A stretch of 53,750 nucleotides of DNA from an uncultured Alphaproteobacteria bacterium (GTDB taxonomy: Bacteria; Pseudomonadota; Alphaproteobacteria; Bin95): positions 1 to 53,750 of the forward strand of contig CALAHN010000038.1 in assembly GCA_937891825.1 (NCBI GenBank), read 5' to 3'. The notes under the pieces were generated by a model, which did not search any database, was not told the DNA's origin, and worked only from the letters and a program-made list of their open reading frames with translations. Positions 1 to 7,692 of the stretch are shown here, piece by piece. Position numbers and translations under genes: made by a program. Numbering within the stretch: the stretch's first letter is position 1; the number at the start of each line of letters is the position of its first letter.

Positions 1-7
1 CCTTGAA

Positions 8-517
8 TCACAATTCGTTCAATGGATTCAACATGTTTCCGGACAGACACTTAGGGATCGCACCTTGGCTTTCGGTGAAGCGCCTGATGGCGTTGGCGTC
101 ATACGCTTTGTCGGCCATGACCATGGCTCCGACCTGAAGGCTTTCAAGTAACACAGCCGCTTGCGGAGCATCGGCGGCGTTCCCTCCCGTTCGCAGGAAA
201 CCGATAGGCCTGCCTGCGCCGTCGCTCAGCGCGTGGATTTCCGTCTTCTGCCCATCCCGGCTGACGCCGATGGCTTGGGCCAACGCCCCCCTTTTTCCAC
301 CAGCAGCGGAGCGATGCGCTTTCACGTGCGTACTTTCGAACAGGACCTCCGCTGGAGGGCCGCCCGCAGCAGCAAGCGCCGTAAAGGCGTTCTCCCAAAC
401 GCCCTTCGCCCGCCAGCGCACAAACCCATTGTAGAGCGTTTTATCAGGCCCGTAGTCCGGCGCCGCATCTTTCCATCGATACCCGGACTTCAACACCTGA
501 ACGATGCCGCTGATCAC
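8..517 (-). pseudogene. IS5-family transposase fragment
   Basis: This is an internal piece of an IS5-family DDE transposase (169 aa). Recognisable blocks are VISGIVQVLKSGYRWKD, a THVKAHRSAAGGKRGAL block after the first catalytic position, and ADKAYDAN around the second Asp. The N-terminal segment is missing: the frame upstream of the GTG at 517 soon runs into IS3-type sequence on the other strand. The C-terminal region with the catalytic Glu is also missing, because the frame ends within 20 codons of the second Asp region. The first catalytic residue, normally Asp (DSTHVKAH), reads Glu here (FESTHVKAH). With both ends and one catalytic residue lost, this is a dead remnant. A 7-bp inverted repeat (TTGAATC at 3-9, GATTCAA at 25-31) sits at the window edge beside its 3' end. 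Confidence 0.85.
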
Positions 518-528
518 CGCCGTGCCCG

Positions 529-776
529 CTTGACCGGGTCAATCGCCAGTTCCAGGCGCCGAGACCGAACGCGCTCTGGGTCTCGGACTTTACCTACATG
601 GCCACCTGGGCCGGCTTCGTCTATGTGGCTTTTGTGATCGACGCCTACGCCCGCCGCATCGTCGGCTGGCGGGTAAGCCGAACGGCGCATGCCAGCTTTG
701 TGCTGGTTGCATTGGAACAGGCTCTGCAGGAAAGGCGGCCGGTCCGAGCCGACGGGCTCGTCCATCACTCGGATAG
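529..776 (+). mobile_element. IS3-family transposase (OrfB) internal fragment
   Basis: An open frame running into the ATG at 598 encodes the start of an IS3-family OrfB integrase core: VNRQFQAPRPNALWVSDFTY, then MATWAGFVYVAFVIDAYARR and a GLVHHSD block. The Asp of SDFTY and the Asp of HHSD match the first two residues of the DDE triad. The match to the family stops right after HHSD, where RGSQY would be expected, so the third catalytic region is absent. The 5' edge abuts the IS5 fragment on the opposite strand at about 520-530, so one element was broken by, or recombined with, the other. The frame continues without a stop into the neighbouring hydrolase remnant. Confidence 0.85.
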
Positions 777-1491
777 TCAAAAGATGGTCGCCAGTTCCCG
801 GGCGGTTTGTCTCAAACACCTATCGACCGCCATGTGGAAGTCGAATGTCGCGGCGCTTGCGGATGCCGGCTATCGGATCATCGTCTGGGATATGCGCGGC
901 CATGGCCAGACAGCATCGCCCGACGAGCCTGAGAAATATTCCGAAGCCGCGACGGTCGAGGATATGGCGGCCGTGCTTGATGCGGCGGGGGCCAAAACCG
1001 CCGTGATCGGCGGCATGTCGCTTGGCGGATACATGACGCTCAATTTCTATCGCCGCTATCCCGAGCGCTGCCGGGCTTTGAGGCTGATCGATACCGGCCC
1101 CGGCTTCAAGCAGGATGCGGCGCGGGACAAATGGAATGTCTACGCCCGCGAAAAAGGCGACGACCTCCTGAAGCGCGGCTTGCCTGCGCTCTCCTCCAGC
1201 ACGGAAGCGCATCTGCAGCGGCAGAACTTCAAGGGCCTCCGCAATGCGGCCTGCGGCATGCTGGCGCAGACCCATGCCAAGGTCATCCAGAGCCTGCCGG
1301 AGATCGCGGTCCCGACCCTCGTCGTCGTCGGCGACCGGGACGAGCCGTTCATCGCCGCGAGCGACTACATGGCGAAGAAAATTCCGGGCGCCGCGAAGGT
1401 CACGATCGCCGATGCCGGCCATGCGAGCAATGTCGATCAACCGGGCCAGTTCAATGCCGCCGTGCTGGAGTTCCTCGCCCGCCTGCCATAG
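777..1491 (+). pseudogene. alpha/beta hydrolase, N-terminus replaced by IS3 sequence
   Basis: The C-terminal part of an alpha/beta-hydrolase-fold enzyme. The recognisable hydrolase part begins near WKSNVAALADAGYRIIVWD. It has the GxSxG nucleophile elbow (GGMSLGGY), the acid residue in VVVGDRDEP and the catalytic His in DAGHASN. The first 40 or so residues expected of the family, including the HG oxyanion-hole strand, are missing and are replaced in frame by the IS3 fragment. The longest ATG-initiated frame (598-1491, 297 aa) is therefore a transposase-hydrolase chimera. All three triad residues survive, but loss of the oxyanion strand makes activity unlikely. The stop codon TAG (1489-1491) is the first three bases of the 109-bp hairpin repeat. 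Confidence 0.8.
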
Positions 1492-1597
1492 AGCATGGCG
1501 CGTCCAGGTGGACGCGCGGTCCATGCTCTACCTTATTGAGATCGATCAAATTATCCAATCTTAGGCGATTCCGCCTAAGATTGGTTTGATCTAGCGC
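1489..1597. repeat. 109-bp bipartite hairpin repeat, copy A
   Basis: Two nested hairpins joined by an AT-rich linker. Hairpin 1 (1489-1530) has 10-bp outer arms TAGAGCATGG/CCATGCTCTA around an inner 8-bp stem CGCGTCCA/TGGACGCG with a 2-nt loop and a 4-nt bulge. Hairpin 2 (1544-1591) has arms GATCAAA/TTTGATC outside a perfect 13-bp stem CCAATCTTAGGCG/CGCCTAAGATTGG with a 4-nt loop. A second copy at 12828-12936 has the same length and differs at four positions. The repeat begins exactly at the hydrolase stop codon and lies between convergent genes, so it could act as a bidirectional terminator. Confidence 0.9.
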
Positions 1598-1605
1598 CCG
1601 AAACG

Positions 1606-2421
1606 CTACAGCAGCAGCATTTTCAGCGCCGTTACGAACAGGAAGAAGGCGAAGGCGCGTTTCAGGATTTTCGGCGAGAGGTAGTGCGCCAGCTTGACGC
1701 CGAGGGGGGCGGTCAAGGTCGTGAAGGGCGCGATCAGGGCGAGGCCGAGCAGGTTGACGTGGCCGACGCTCGCCTGCGGCAGGGCCGGGATGCCCCAGCC
1801 GGTGACGATGAAGCCGATGGCGGCCGGCGTCGCGATAATCAGGCCGATCGCCGCCGCCGTGCCGACGGCGCGATGCACCGGAAACCCGAAGGCGTTGAAA
1901 TAGGGCACGCAGAGCGTGCCGCCGCCGATCCCCATCATCGCCGATAGACCGCCGATGCCGAAGCCGCTCGCCTGGCCCGCGATGCCGGATGGCAGGCTGT
2001 CGCGCAGGCGAAAGTCCGGCGGCGTCAACGCCATGTAGAGCGCGACGGCAAGGGCCACGACGCCGAACACGGCCGTCAGCGCGCCGCCGGTGATCGCGCT
2101 CGCGATGAGGACGCCGGCGATAGAGCCTGAGAAAATCCAGATGCCCCAGGACTTCAGCAGAGGCACATCGACCGCGCCGCGCTTGTGATGGGCGCGGGCC
2201 GAAACAAGCGAGGTCAGGACGATGCTGGCGAGCGAGGTGCCGACCGCCACATGCATCCGGACGCCCATGTCGATATCGAGAAAGCCCAGCATGGTGAACA
2301 GCACCGGCACCACGATGATGCCGCCGCCGACGCCCAGAAGCCCCGCGAGCACGCCCGCAATGCAGCCCGTGCCCGCCAGGATCGCCGCAAGCGGCAGCAG
2401 GGCCATCAAATCGAATTCCAT
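1606..2421 (-). CDS. TauE/SafE family sulfite exporter-like permease
   Basis: Predicted inner-membrane permease of 271 aa in the TauE/SafE (DUF81) family, which moves small anions such as sulfite, sulfoacetate or other organosulfur compounds. Two inverted halves are visible, each with a glycine-rich signature: GLLGVGGGIIVVPVL near residues 24-38 and MMGIGGGTLCVPYF in the second half. About eight hydrophobic segments are present and the length is typical. The ATG at 2421 was chosen because it overlaps the hyuB stop as TGATG, which suggests translational coupling, and because the longer frame upstream is Arg-rich and reads over hyuB. Coupling to hyuAB suggests transport related to that pathway, but the substrate cannot be read from sequence. 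Confidence 0.88.
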   Translation of the reverse strand: MEFDLMALLPLAAILAGTGCIAGVLAGLLGVGGGIIVVPVLFTMLGFLDIDMGVRMHVAVGTSLASIVLTSLVSARAHHKRGAVDVPLLKSWGIWIFSGSIAGVLIASAITGGALTAVFGVVALAVALYMALTPPDFRLRDSLPSGIAGQASGFGIGGLSAMMGIGGGTLCVPYFNAFGFPVHRAVGTAAAIGLIIATPAAIGFIVTGWGIPALPQASVGHVNLLGLALIAPFTTLTAPLGVKLAHYLSPKILKRAFAFFLFVTALKMLLL

Positions 2422-4016
2422 CAGGCTGTCTCCGCCTTGCCCCAGCCGCCGGCGCCGGGGGAGTCCATCAATACTGCGCCGCCGGGCTGGACGACGCGGT
2501 CGCCGGTCTTGCCGGGAAGCGGCGTCTCCTCGCCATTGGCGCTCACCATGGCGAAGCGGCCAGTGCCGCCATTCTCGCCGCCGTTCAGGCCCCAGGGCGG
2601 ATTGCGGAAGCGCTCGCCGACGCCGTTGAAGGTGCAATGGTGATCGACCGGCTTGACGATCCGGCGGATGCCCCGTCCGCCTGGATGCAGGCCGGCGCCG
2701 CCGGACCCCGGCGCCAGGCCGTATTCCAGCACCATCAGCGGATACTCGGTTTCAATCGCCTCGACCGGCAGGTTGGAGGTGTTGGTGATGCCTGTCTGCA
2801 CGGCGTCCTTGCCGGGCTTGGTCGGCCGGCCGCCAGCGCCGCCGCCGATGGTCTCCAGATAGACATAGCTTTCGCCCGAGCGCGGATCGACGCCGGAGAA
2901 GACCGCCATGGTGTTGGCCCCATTGGGCGCGGCCGGCACCAGATGCGGCAGGGCGGGCGCAAGCGCGCCCATCACCACGTCGATCACCCGCTGGCAGGTA
3001 TGGGCGCGGCCGGCGACCGGCGCCGGGAACACGGCGTTCGCGACGGAGCCGAGGGGCGCCGTCAACGCCACGCAGTCGATAACGGCCTGGGTGTTCGGCG
3101 CTTCCGGATCGAGCAGCGCCTTGATCGCATAGATGACGGCGGCCTGGGTCGCGTTCAGGGTCATGTTGATGTTGCCGCGGGTCTGGGGCGCGGTGCCCGC
3201 GAAGTCGAAGGCGAGCTTGCCAGCTTCAGCGGTGATCGTAACGGCGAACAGCACGTCGGTCGTCGCGACGCCGTCGTCGTCCATGTAGTCCTCGAAGCGA
3301 TAGACGCCGTCGGGCACGGCCTTGAGCGCCGTCGCCATGCGGGCGGCCGACCGCTCGAGCAATTGCCGGAACCCGGCGCTCAGGGTCGCCGCGCCGTAGC
3401 GGCGCCCGAGTTCGCGCATCCGCCTGACGCCCAGCTTCGCCGCCGCGATCTGGGCATAGTAATCGCCGCGCCGCTCTTTCGGGGCGCGGGCGTTCAACAG
3501 GAAGATGTCGAGGATTTCCTGATTGATTTCATCGCGCTGGCCGATCCGGGTCACCGGTATGCGCAAGCCTTCCTGGTAGATTTCGGTCATGCCGCCGGAC
3601 ATCGACCCGGCCGCCATGCCGCCGATGTCCGCATGGTGCGCTATGTTGCAGACGAAGCCGATCATCCGGCCGTCGACGAAGACCGGCGCCGCGAAATTCA
3701 CGTCCGGCAGGTGCGTGCCGCCGGCCGTGTGGGGATCGTTCGCGACGAACAGGTCGCCCGCATGAATGTCCGCGCCATATTTTTCGATGACGCAGCGCAT
3801 CAGCCCGCTCATGGACGCGACATGGATCGGCAAGCTCATGTCGGCCTGGGCGATCAGCGCGCCCTCGGCGTCCATGATCGCGGTCGAATGGTCGTGGCGT
3901 TCCTTGATATTGGTCGAATAGCTGGCCTTCATCAGCGCGACGAAGCATTCGTCGTTGATCGATTTCAGCGCGTTCGAGAGAATCTCGAGGCCGATCGCAT
4001 CCAGGTCCGTCATCAT
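2421..4016 (-). CDS. hyuB: hydantoinase B / oxoprolinase family protein
   Basis: A 531-aa HyuB-type subunit that would pair with HyuA for ATP-dependent opening of a five-membered lactam or imide ring (N-methylhydantoin, 5-oxoproline or similar). Family features visible include the start DLDAIGLEILSNAL, the HDHSTAIMDAEG block, FVANDPHTAGGTHLPDV, and a Gly-rich C-terminal region (GAGGRPTKPGKDAVQTG, YGLAPGSGGAGLHPGGRG). Length is normal for the B subunit. The ATG at 4016 overlaps the hyuA stop by 4 nt (ATGA) and the 3' end overlaps the permease start, giving a tightly coupled hyuA-hyuB-permease unit. Family membership is clear but the substrate is not; acetone carboxylase-like or acetophenone carboxylase-like roles are alternatives. 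Confidence 0.92.
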   Translation of the reverse strand: MMTDLDAIGLEILSNALKSINDECFVALMKASYSTNIKERHDHSTAIMDAEGALIAQADMSLPIHVASMSGLMRCVIEKYGADIHAGDLFVANDPHTAGGTHLPDVNFAAPVFVDGRMIGFVCNIAHHADIGGMAAGSMSGGMTEIYQEGLRIPVTRIGQRDEINQEILDIFLLNARAPKERRGDYYAQIAAAKLGVRRMRELGRRYGAATLSAGFRQLLERSAARMATALKAVPDGVYRFEDYMDDDGVATTDVLFAVTITAEAGKLAFDFAGTAPQTRGNINMTLNATQAAVIYAIKALLDPEAPNTQAVIDCVALTAPLGSVANAVFPAPVAGRAHTCQRVIDVVMGALAPALPHLVPAAPNGANTMAVFSGVDPRSGESYVYLETIGGGAGGRPTKPGKDAVQTGITNTSNLPVEAIETEYPLMVLEYGLAPGSGGAGLHPGGRGIRRIVKPVDHHCTFNGVGERFRNPPWGLNGGENGGTGRFAMVSANGEETPLPGKTGDRVVQPGGAVLMDSPGAGGWGKAETA

Positions 4017-6079
4017 GCCGCTCCCTTCAAGGCGATCGCGAGCGACCCGTCCGGCCGGACTTCGACCCGGTCGCCGGGCCAGACAGGCGTCGTCGCATCC
4101 AGTTGATCGACGATCGCCGGGCCTTCGAACCGCAGCCCTGGGCCAAGCGCCTCCCGGCGGTAGACCGGCGTTTCGGTCGCGCCGGCCGCGTCGAACCAGA
4201 CCGGCCGGCGGCCGACAGGCGCGGGCAGCGCCGGGGCTCCAGGCGTTGCGGGCGCCGCGGCCGCGTCGAACAGCCGGCCGCGCGCCGTCATCCGGAAGTT
4301 GACGATTTCGACGGCGGCTTCGGGGTCGTGGAAGCCATAGGCCCGGTCATGGGCCTCGAAGAACAGGCGCTCGATCGCCGCCGCTGGCGGAAGGTCGTCG
4401 GGCGAAAGGTTGGCCTTGGCCGCGACCGGCACGATCAGTTCGAAATTCTGGCCGACATAGCGGAGGTCGAGCGCCAGTTCCATGCGCTGGCTGTCGGCGG
4501 GCAGGCGCTCGGCCTTGAACCATGCGGCGGCGGCGCTGGCGAGGTCCGCGACGGCCGCGGCGGCGGCGTCCATCTGTCCGGCCTCAAGCGGCAACCGGCG
4601 GCTCTGGACGAAATCCTCCTTCTGGTCGGAGACCAGCAGGCCCTCGGCGCAGACGATGCCGGGCGCCGGGGGCACGAGCACTTCGGCCATGCCCAGTTCG
4701 GCCGCGACGTCGCGGGCATGCAGGGGACCGGCGCCGCCAAACGCCATCAGCGCGAAATTCCGCGGGTCGCGGCCGCGTTCGACCGACATGCGCCGGACCG
4801 AGCGCGTCATGTTCGCGACCGCGATGGCGAGAACGCCCAGGGCCGCCTGTTCCAGCGACACGCCGACCCGCCGGGCGACCGGCGCCAGGGCCTGGGCCGC
4901 CAGCTCGCGCTGCAGCGGCATGGCGCCGTCGAGAAGGCCGGCTTCGGAAAGCCGCCCCAGGACGAGGTTGGCGTCGGTCACGGTCGGTTCGGTTCCGCCC
5001 TGGCCGTAGCAGGCGGGGCCGGGATGGGCGCCGGCGCTGATCGGGCCGACCTTCAGGAGGCCGTCCCGGTCGAACCAGGCGATCGACCCGCCGCCGGCGC
5101 CGACCGTGTCGATATCGACCATGGGCAGGCGGATGGGGAAGCCGGCGACGTCCCGCTGGAACGCGATTTCGGTTTCGCCGTCGACGATCAACGCAACGTC
5201 GGCCGATGTGCCGCCCATGTCGAGCGTCGCGACATTCGGCCGGCCTGCCCGCTTCGCCACATGGGCCGCGCCGACGGCGCCCGCCGCCGGGCCGGAAAGG
5301 GCGGTCCGGACCGGATATGCGGCCGTGCGCTTGGGCGACATCAACCCGCCCGACGATTGATTGACCCCAAGCGTCGCCTGCCCGACGAGGGATTTGAGGC
5401 CGTCCGCCAGCCGTTCGACATAGCCTGCCGTCAGGGGTTGGAGGTAGGCGTTGATCGCCGTCGTCTGAAAGCGTTCATACTCGCGGAATTCCGGCTGCAC
5501 GTCGGAAGCGAGGGAGATGCGCATGGCGGGCGCCCGCGCGCGGATCGCCGCCGCGAGTTTCTGCTCGTGGGCTGGGTTCAGGTAGGCGAACAGGAAGCAG
5601 ATGGCGACAGCCTCGGCGCCGCTCGCGACGATGGCGTCGGCCGCCCTGGCCGCTTCGGCGTCGGTCAGGGGGACCACGGCTTCGCCCCGCCAGTTAAGGC
5701 GCTCCTGGACCTCGAAGCGCATGGCTTCGCCCGCGAGCGGCGCCGGCTTGTCCAGGTTCAGGTCGTACATGTGCGGCCGAACCTGCCGGCCGATCTCCAG
5801 GAGGTCCCGGAAGCCCTGGGTCGCGACGGCCGCGATGACGGCGCCCTTGCGTTGGATCAGCGCATTCGTCGCGACCGTGGTGCCATGGGCGACACGGGCG
5901 ATATCGGCAAGCGGAATGTCATGGGCCGCGGCCATCTCGCCGAGGCCGGCCAGAATGGCCTGGCCGGGGTCGCCAGGCGTCGAGGGGCGCTTGAAGATGG
6001 CTTCCCGGCCCGAAATGTCGTCGCGCGCATGGAAGTCGGTGAACGTGCCGCCGACATCGACGCCAATGGTCCAGGTCAT
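4013..6079 (-). CDS. hyuA: hydantoinase A / oxoprolinase family protein
   Basis: A 688-aa HyuA-type subunit, the ASKHA-fold ATPase half of the hydantoinase/oxoprolinase pair. The N-terminus TWTIGVDVGGTFTDF is the phosphate-1 motif; a second nucleotide-binding motif, LDMGGTSADVAL, lies near residue 285, and GVNQSSGGLMSPKRT and FGGAGPLHA are further family landmarks. Length is typical. The ATG at 6079 starts directly at the conserved N-terminus. It is followed by hyuB with a 4-nt overlap. The upstream coiled-coil gene ends 52 nt before this start on the same strand, so hyuA may share the long minus-strand transcript or have its own promoter in that gap. Confidence 0.93.
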   Translation of the reverse strand: MTWTIGVDVGGTFTDFHARDDISGREAIFKRPSTPGDPGQAILAGLGEMAAAHDIPLADIARVAHGTTVATNALIQRKGAVIAAVATQGFRDLLEIGRQVRPHMYDLNLDKPAPLAGEAMRFEVQERLNWRGEAVVPLTDAEAARAADAIVASGAEAVAICFLFAYLNPAHEQKLAAAIRARAPAMRISLASDVQPEFREYERFQTTAINAYLQPLTAGYVERLADGLKSLVGQATLGVNQSSGGLMSPKRTAAYPVRTALSGPAAGAVGAAHVAKRAGRPNVATLDMGGTSADVALIVDGETEIAFQRDVAGFPIRLPMVDIDTVGAGGGSIAWFDRDGLLKVGPISAGAHPGPACYGQGGTEPTVTDANLVLGRLSEAGLLDGAMPLQRELAAQALAPVARRVGVSLEQAALGVLAIAVANMTRSVRRMSVERGRDPRNFALMAFGGAGPLHARDVAAELGMAEVLVPPAPGIVCAEGLLVSDQKEDFVQSRRLPLEAGQMDAAAAAVADLASAAAAWFKAERLPADSQRMELALDLRYVGQNFELIVPVAAKANLSPDDLPPAAAIERLFFEAHDRAYGFHDPEAAVEIVNFRMTARGRLFDAAAAPATPGAPALPAPVGRRPVWFDAAGATETPVYRREALGPGLRFEGPAIVDQLDATTPVWPGDRVEVRPDGSLAIALKGAA

Positions 6080-6131
6080 GAATGCTCTCGGTCTCTAGAA
6101 TGCGGGCGGTGGGCGGGCGGCCCCTCGGGGA

Positions 6132-7085
6132 TCACTCGGGCGCGCCGCCCTTGCCGCGGAAGAATGCGAAGATCGCGAGCGCGAAAGCGATGATGGCCGC
6201 GATGACCGCGATCGTCCGTTGCTCCTGCAGATCGGCGGCTTTCGCCGTTGCGGACTGGAGGTCGGCGTTCGCCTGCTCGACTTTCGCCGCCGCGGTCAGC
6301 TTGATCGCGGTCGCATTGGCGGCTCGGTCCGCGGCTTCCTTGGCGGCGGCATTGCTCGCTGCGAGCGCGGCCTCAAGTTCCGTGATGCGGTCGGCGAGGC
6401 CATCCCGTTCGACGGAAGCCGCCGCCAGTTTCGCATCGGCGCTGGCGAGGGTTTCCTGCAGTTGCCTGGTATTGTCCGCCGACGTCGCGGCTTCGTCGAG
6501 CCGGGCCGCAAGGTCCGCCTTGGCGCTTTCCGCGGCCATATTGACCGCCCGAAGCACCTCCGTCGATCGCTTCAGGGTCTCGATCTCGGCGGTTTTCTCA
6601 GCCGCGCTCTTGCTCAGTTCTTCGAGGCGGCCGGTCAGCAAGCCATTCTCGGTCTGCAGACTGTTCACCTGCCCGACCAATTCGCCGATCCGGCCGGAGA
6701 GGACGGCATTCTCGGTCTGGAGGCCATCGATCGTCTTGCCGAGGTCGCCGACCTGACCGGATAGCACGGCGTTCTCGCCTTTCAGGCTGTCCAGGGCCTT
6801 CGACAGATCCCGGGCTTGCCCGGCGAGCACGCTGTTCTCGCCTTCGAGCGGGTTGACCGCGGGCGCGGGCGCGGCCGACCCGGCGGCCGTCGCAGGCCCG
6901 GCCTGAACCGGCAGAATCGGCGCCTGGAGCCTGGGCGCGACCGGGGCTTTCACCGATGGCGCAGTCGGGGCCTTCGGCGCCGCGACCGCGCCGCCGGTCG
7001 GCGGCTTTATGGCGCCGGTCTGGGCCATGGCCGGGACGGCCGCCAGCGCAATGGCCGCCAGCAGCGCTCCGCGCAATAGCATCAT
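6132..7085 (-). CDS. envelope-anchored coiled-coil protein of unknown function
   Basis: A 317-aa protein I cannot assign to a named family. It opens with a signal peptide (hydrophobic core LLRGALLAAIALAAVP, probable cleavage after AMA), then a Pro/Ala-rich stretch (residues about 23-78), four 21-residue repeats (80-163), a long Ala/Glu/Lys-rich coiled coil (about 163-285), and one C-terminal transmembrane helix (IAVIAAIIAFALAIFAFF) with a short basic tail. This layout suggests a periplasmic rod anchored in the inner membrane. The ATG at 7085 was chosen because it gives the signal peptide and overlaps the AhpD-like stop by 4 nt (ATGA); the open frame extends further upstream but reads over that gene. 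Coupling to a peroxidase-like enzyme gene is unexpected. Confidence 0.75.
   Translation of the reverse strand: MMLLRGALLAAIALAAVPAMAQTGAIKPPTGGAVAAPKAPTAPSVKAPVAPRLQAPILPVQAGPATAAGSAAPAPAVNPLEGENSVLAGQARDLSKALDSLKGENAVLSGQVGDLGKTIDGLQTENAVLSGRIGELVGQVNSLQTENGLLTGRLEELSKSAAEKTAEIETLKRSTEVLRAVNMAAESAKADLAARLDEAATSADNTRQLQETLASADAKLAAASVERDGLADRITELEAALAASNAAAKEAADRAANATAIKLTAAAKVEQANADLQSATAKAADLQEQRTIAVIAAIIAFALAIFAFFRGKGGAPE
6597..6848 (-). repeat. four 21-residue coiled-coil repeats
   Basis: Residues 80-163 of the coiled-coil protein form four consecutive 21-aa units with the pattern L-x-x-E-N-x-(V/L)-L-x-G-x-x-x-(D/E)-L. The cores are EGENSVLAGQ, KGENAVLSGQ, QTENAVLSGR and QTENGLLTGR. Three heptads per unit fits a continuous coiled coil with a regularly placed Glu-Asn pair. 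Confidence 0.8.
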
Positions 7086-7636
7086 GCTACGGATCCCATC
7101 GCGACATGGGCTTCGTCCTCGATATCGAGCTGCAGGACATCGTTGAAGCGGTTGAACGCCCCGCAAAGCGAAATCCGCCAGGTCAGTTCGACGATCTGCG
7201 GCTCGTCGAAATACTCCCTCAGTCGCGCGAAGATGCCGTCGCGCACCCGGTTGGGGTCCAGCGTCACCTGGCGGGCATATTCGATGACCAGCCGGTCCTT
7301 CGCGTCGAACTCGGGGACGTTTTCGAAATCCAGGATATTGTCGATGGCGGCTTTGGAGGCGCCGACGACGTGCAACATCGGGCCGTGATGGGCGACGCAA
7401 TAATCGCAGGCGTTCAGCTTCGAAACCGCGACAAGCACAAGTTCAAGCGAACGCCGGTCGAGCACGCCGTCGTCCCGAAGGTCGCCCAGGAGGCCGAAAA
7501 TCCGGTTCAGGATCGGCGGGCGCTGCGCCATGGCGCCGGCGAGGCTGGCGAACGGGCCGTAGCCGGTGACGGCGTCATAGGTCGACTTTGCGGCGTCCGG
7601 AACTTCATCGGCGCTCAAGACTTTGATGCGGGCCAT
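7082..7636 (-). CDS. carboxymuconolactone decarboxylase/AhpD-like protein
   Basis: A 184-aa protein of the CMD/AhpD superfamily. The redox motif is visible as ACDYCVAHHG (C77-x2-C80 followed by His83/His84), as in alkylhydroperoxidase AhpD-core proteins. Such proteins reduce peroxides or act as disulfide oxidoreductases; a decarboxylase role is less likely with the CxxC present. Length fits the single-domain peroxidase-related group. The mRNA carries an AGGAGA Shine-Dalgarno about 8 nt before the ATG. It lies 56 nt downstream of the FAD/Fe-S oxidase and overlaps the coiled-coil gene start by 4 nt. A role in removing peroxide produced by flavoenzymes would fit the context but is inference. Confidence 0.87.
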   Translation of the reverse strand: MARIKVLSADEVPDAAKSTYDAVTGYGPFASLAGAMAQRPPILNRIFGLLGDLRDDGVLDRRSLELVLVAVSKLNACDYCVAHHGPMLHVVGASKAAIDNILDFENVPEFDAKDRLVIEYARQVTLDPNRVRDGIFARLREYFDEPQIVELTWRISLCGAFNRFNDVLQLDIEDEAHVAMGSVA

Positions 7637-7692
7637 TTCGGCGATCTCCTGCGGGGCAAAGGTTCCCCCGAACCCTACGCGCGGCAGGCCTT

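Noticed and set aside
1606-2637. Longer 343-aa start for the TauE/SafE permease
   Set aside because: The extra 72 residues are Arg-rich and read over the hyuB C-terminus in another frame; the ATG at 2421 overlapping the hyuB stop is far more likely.
4103-6193. A 696-aa plus-strand open frame antisense to hyuA
   Set aside because: High GC content gives long antisense frames; the Arg-rich translation shows no family motif, while the minus strand has clear HyuA motifs.
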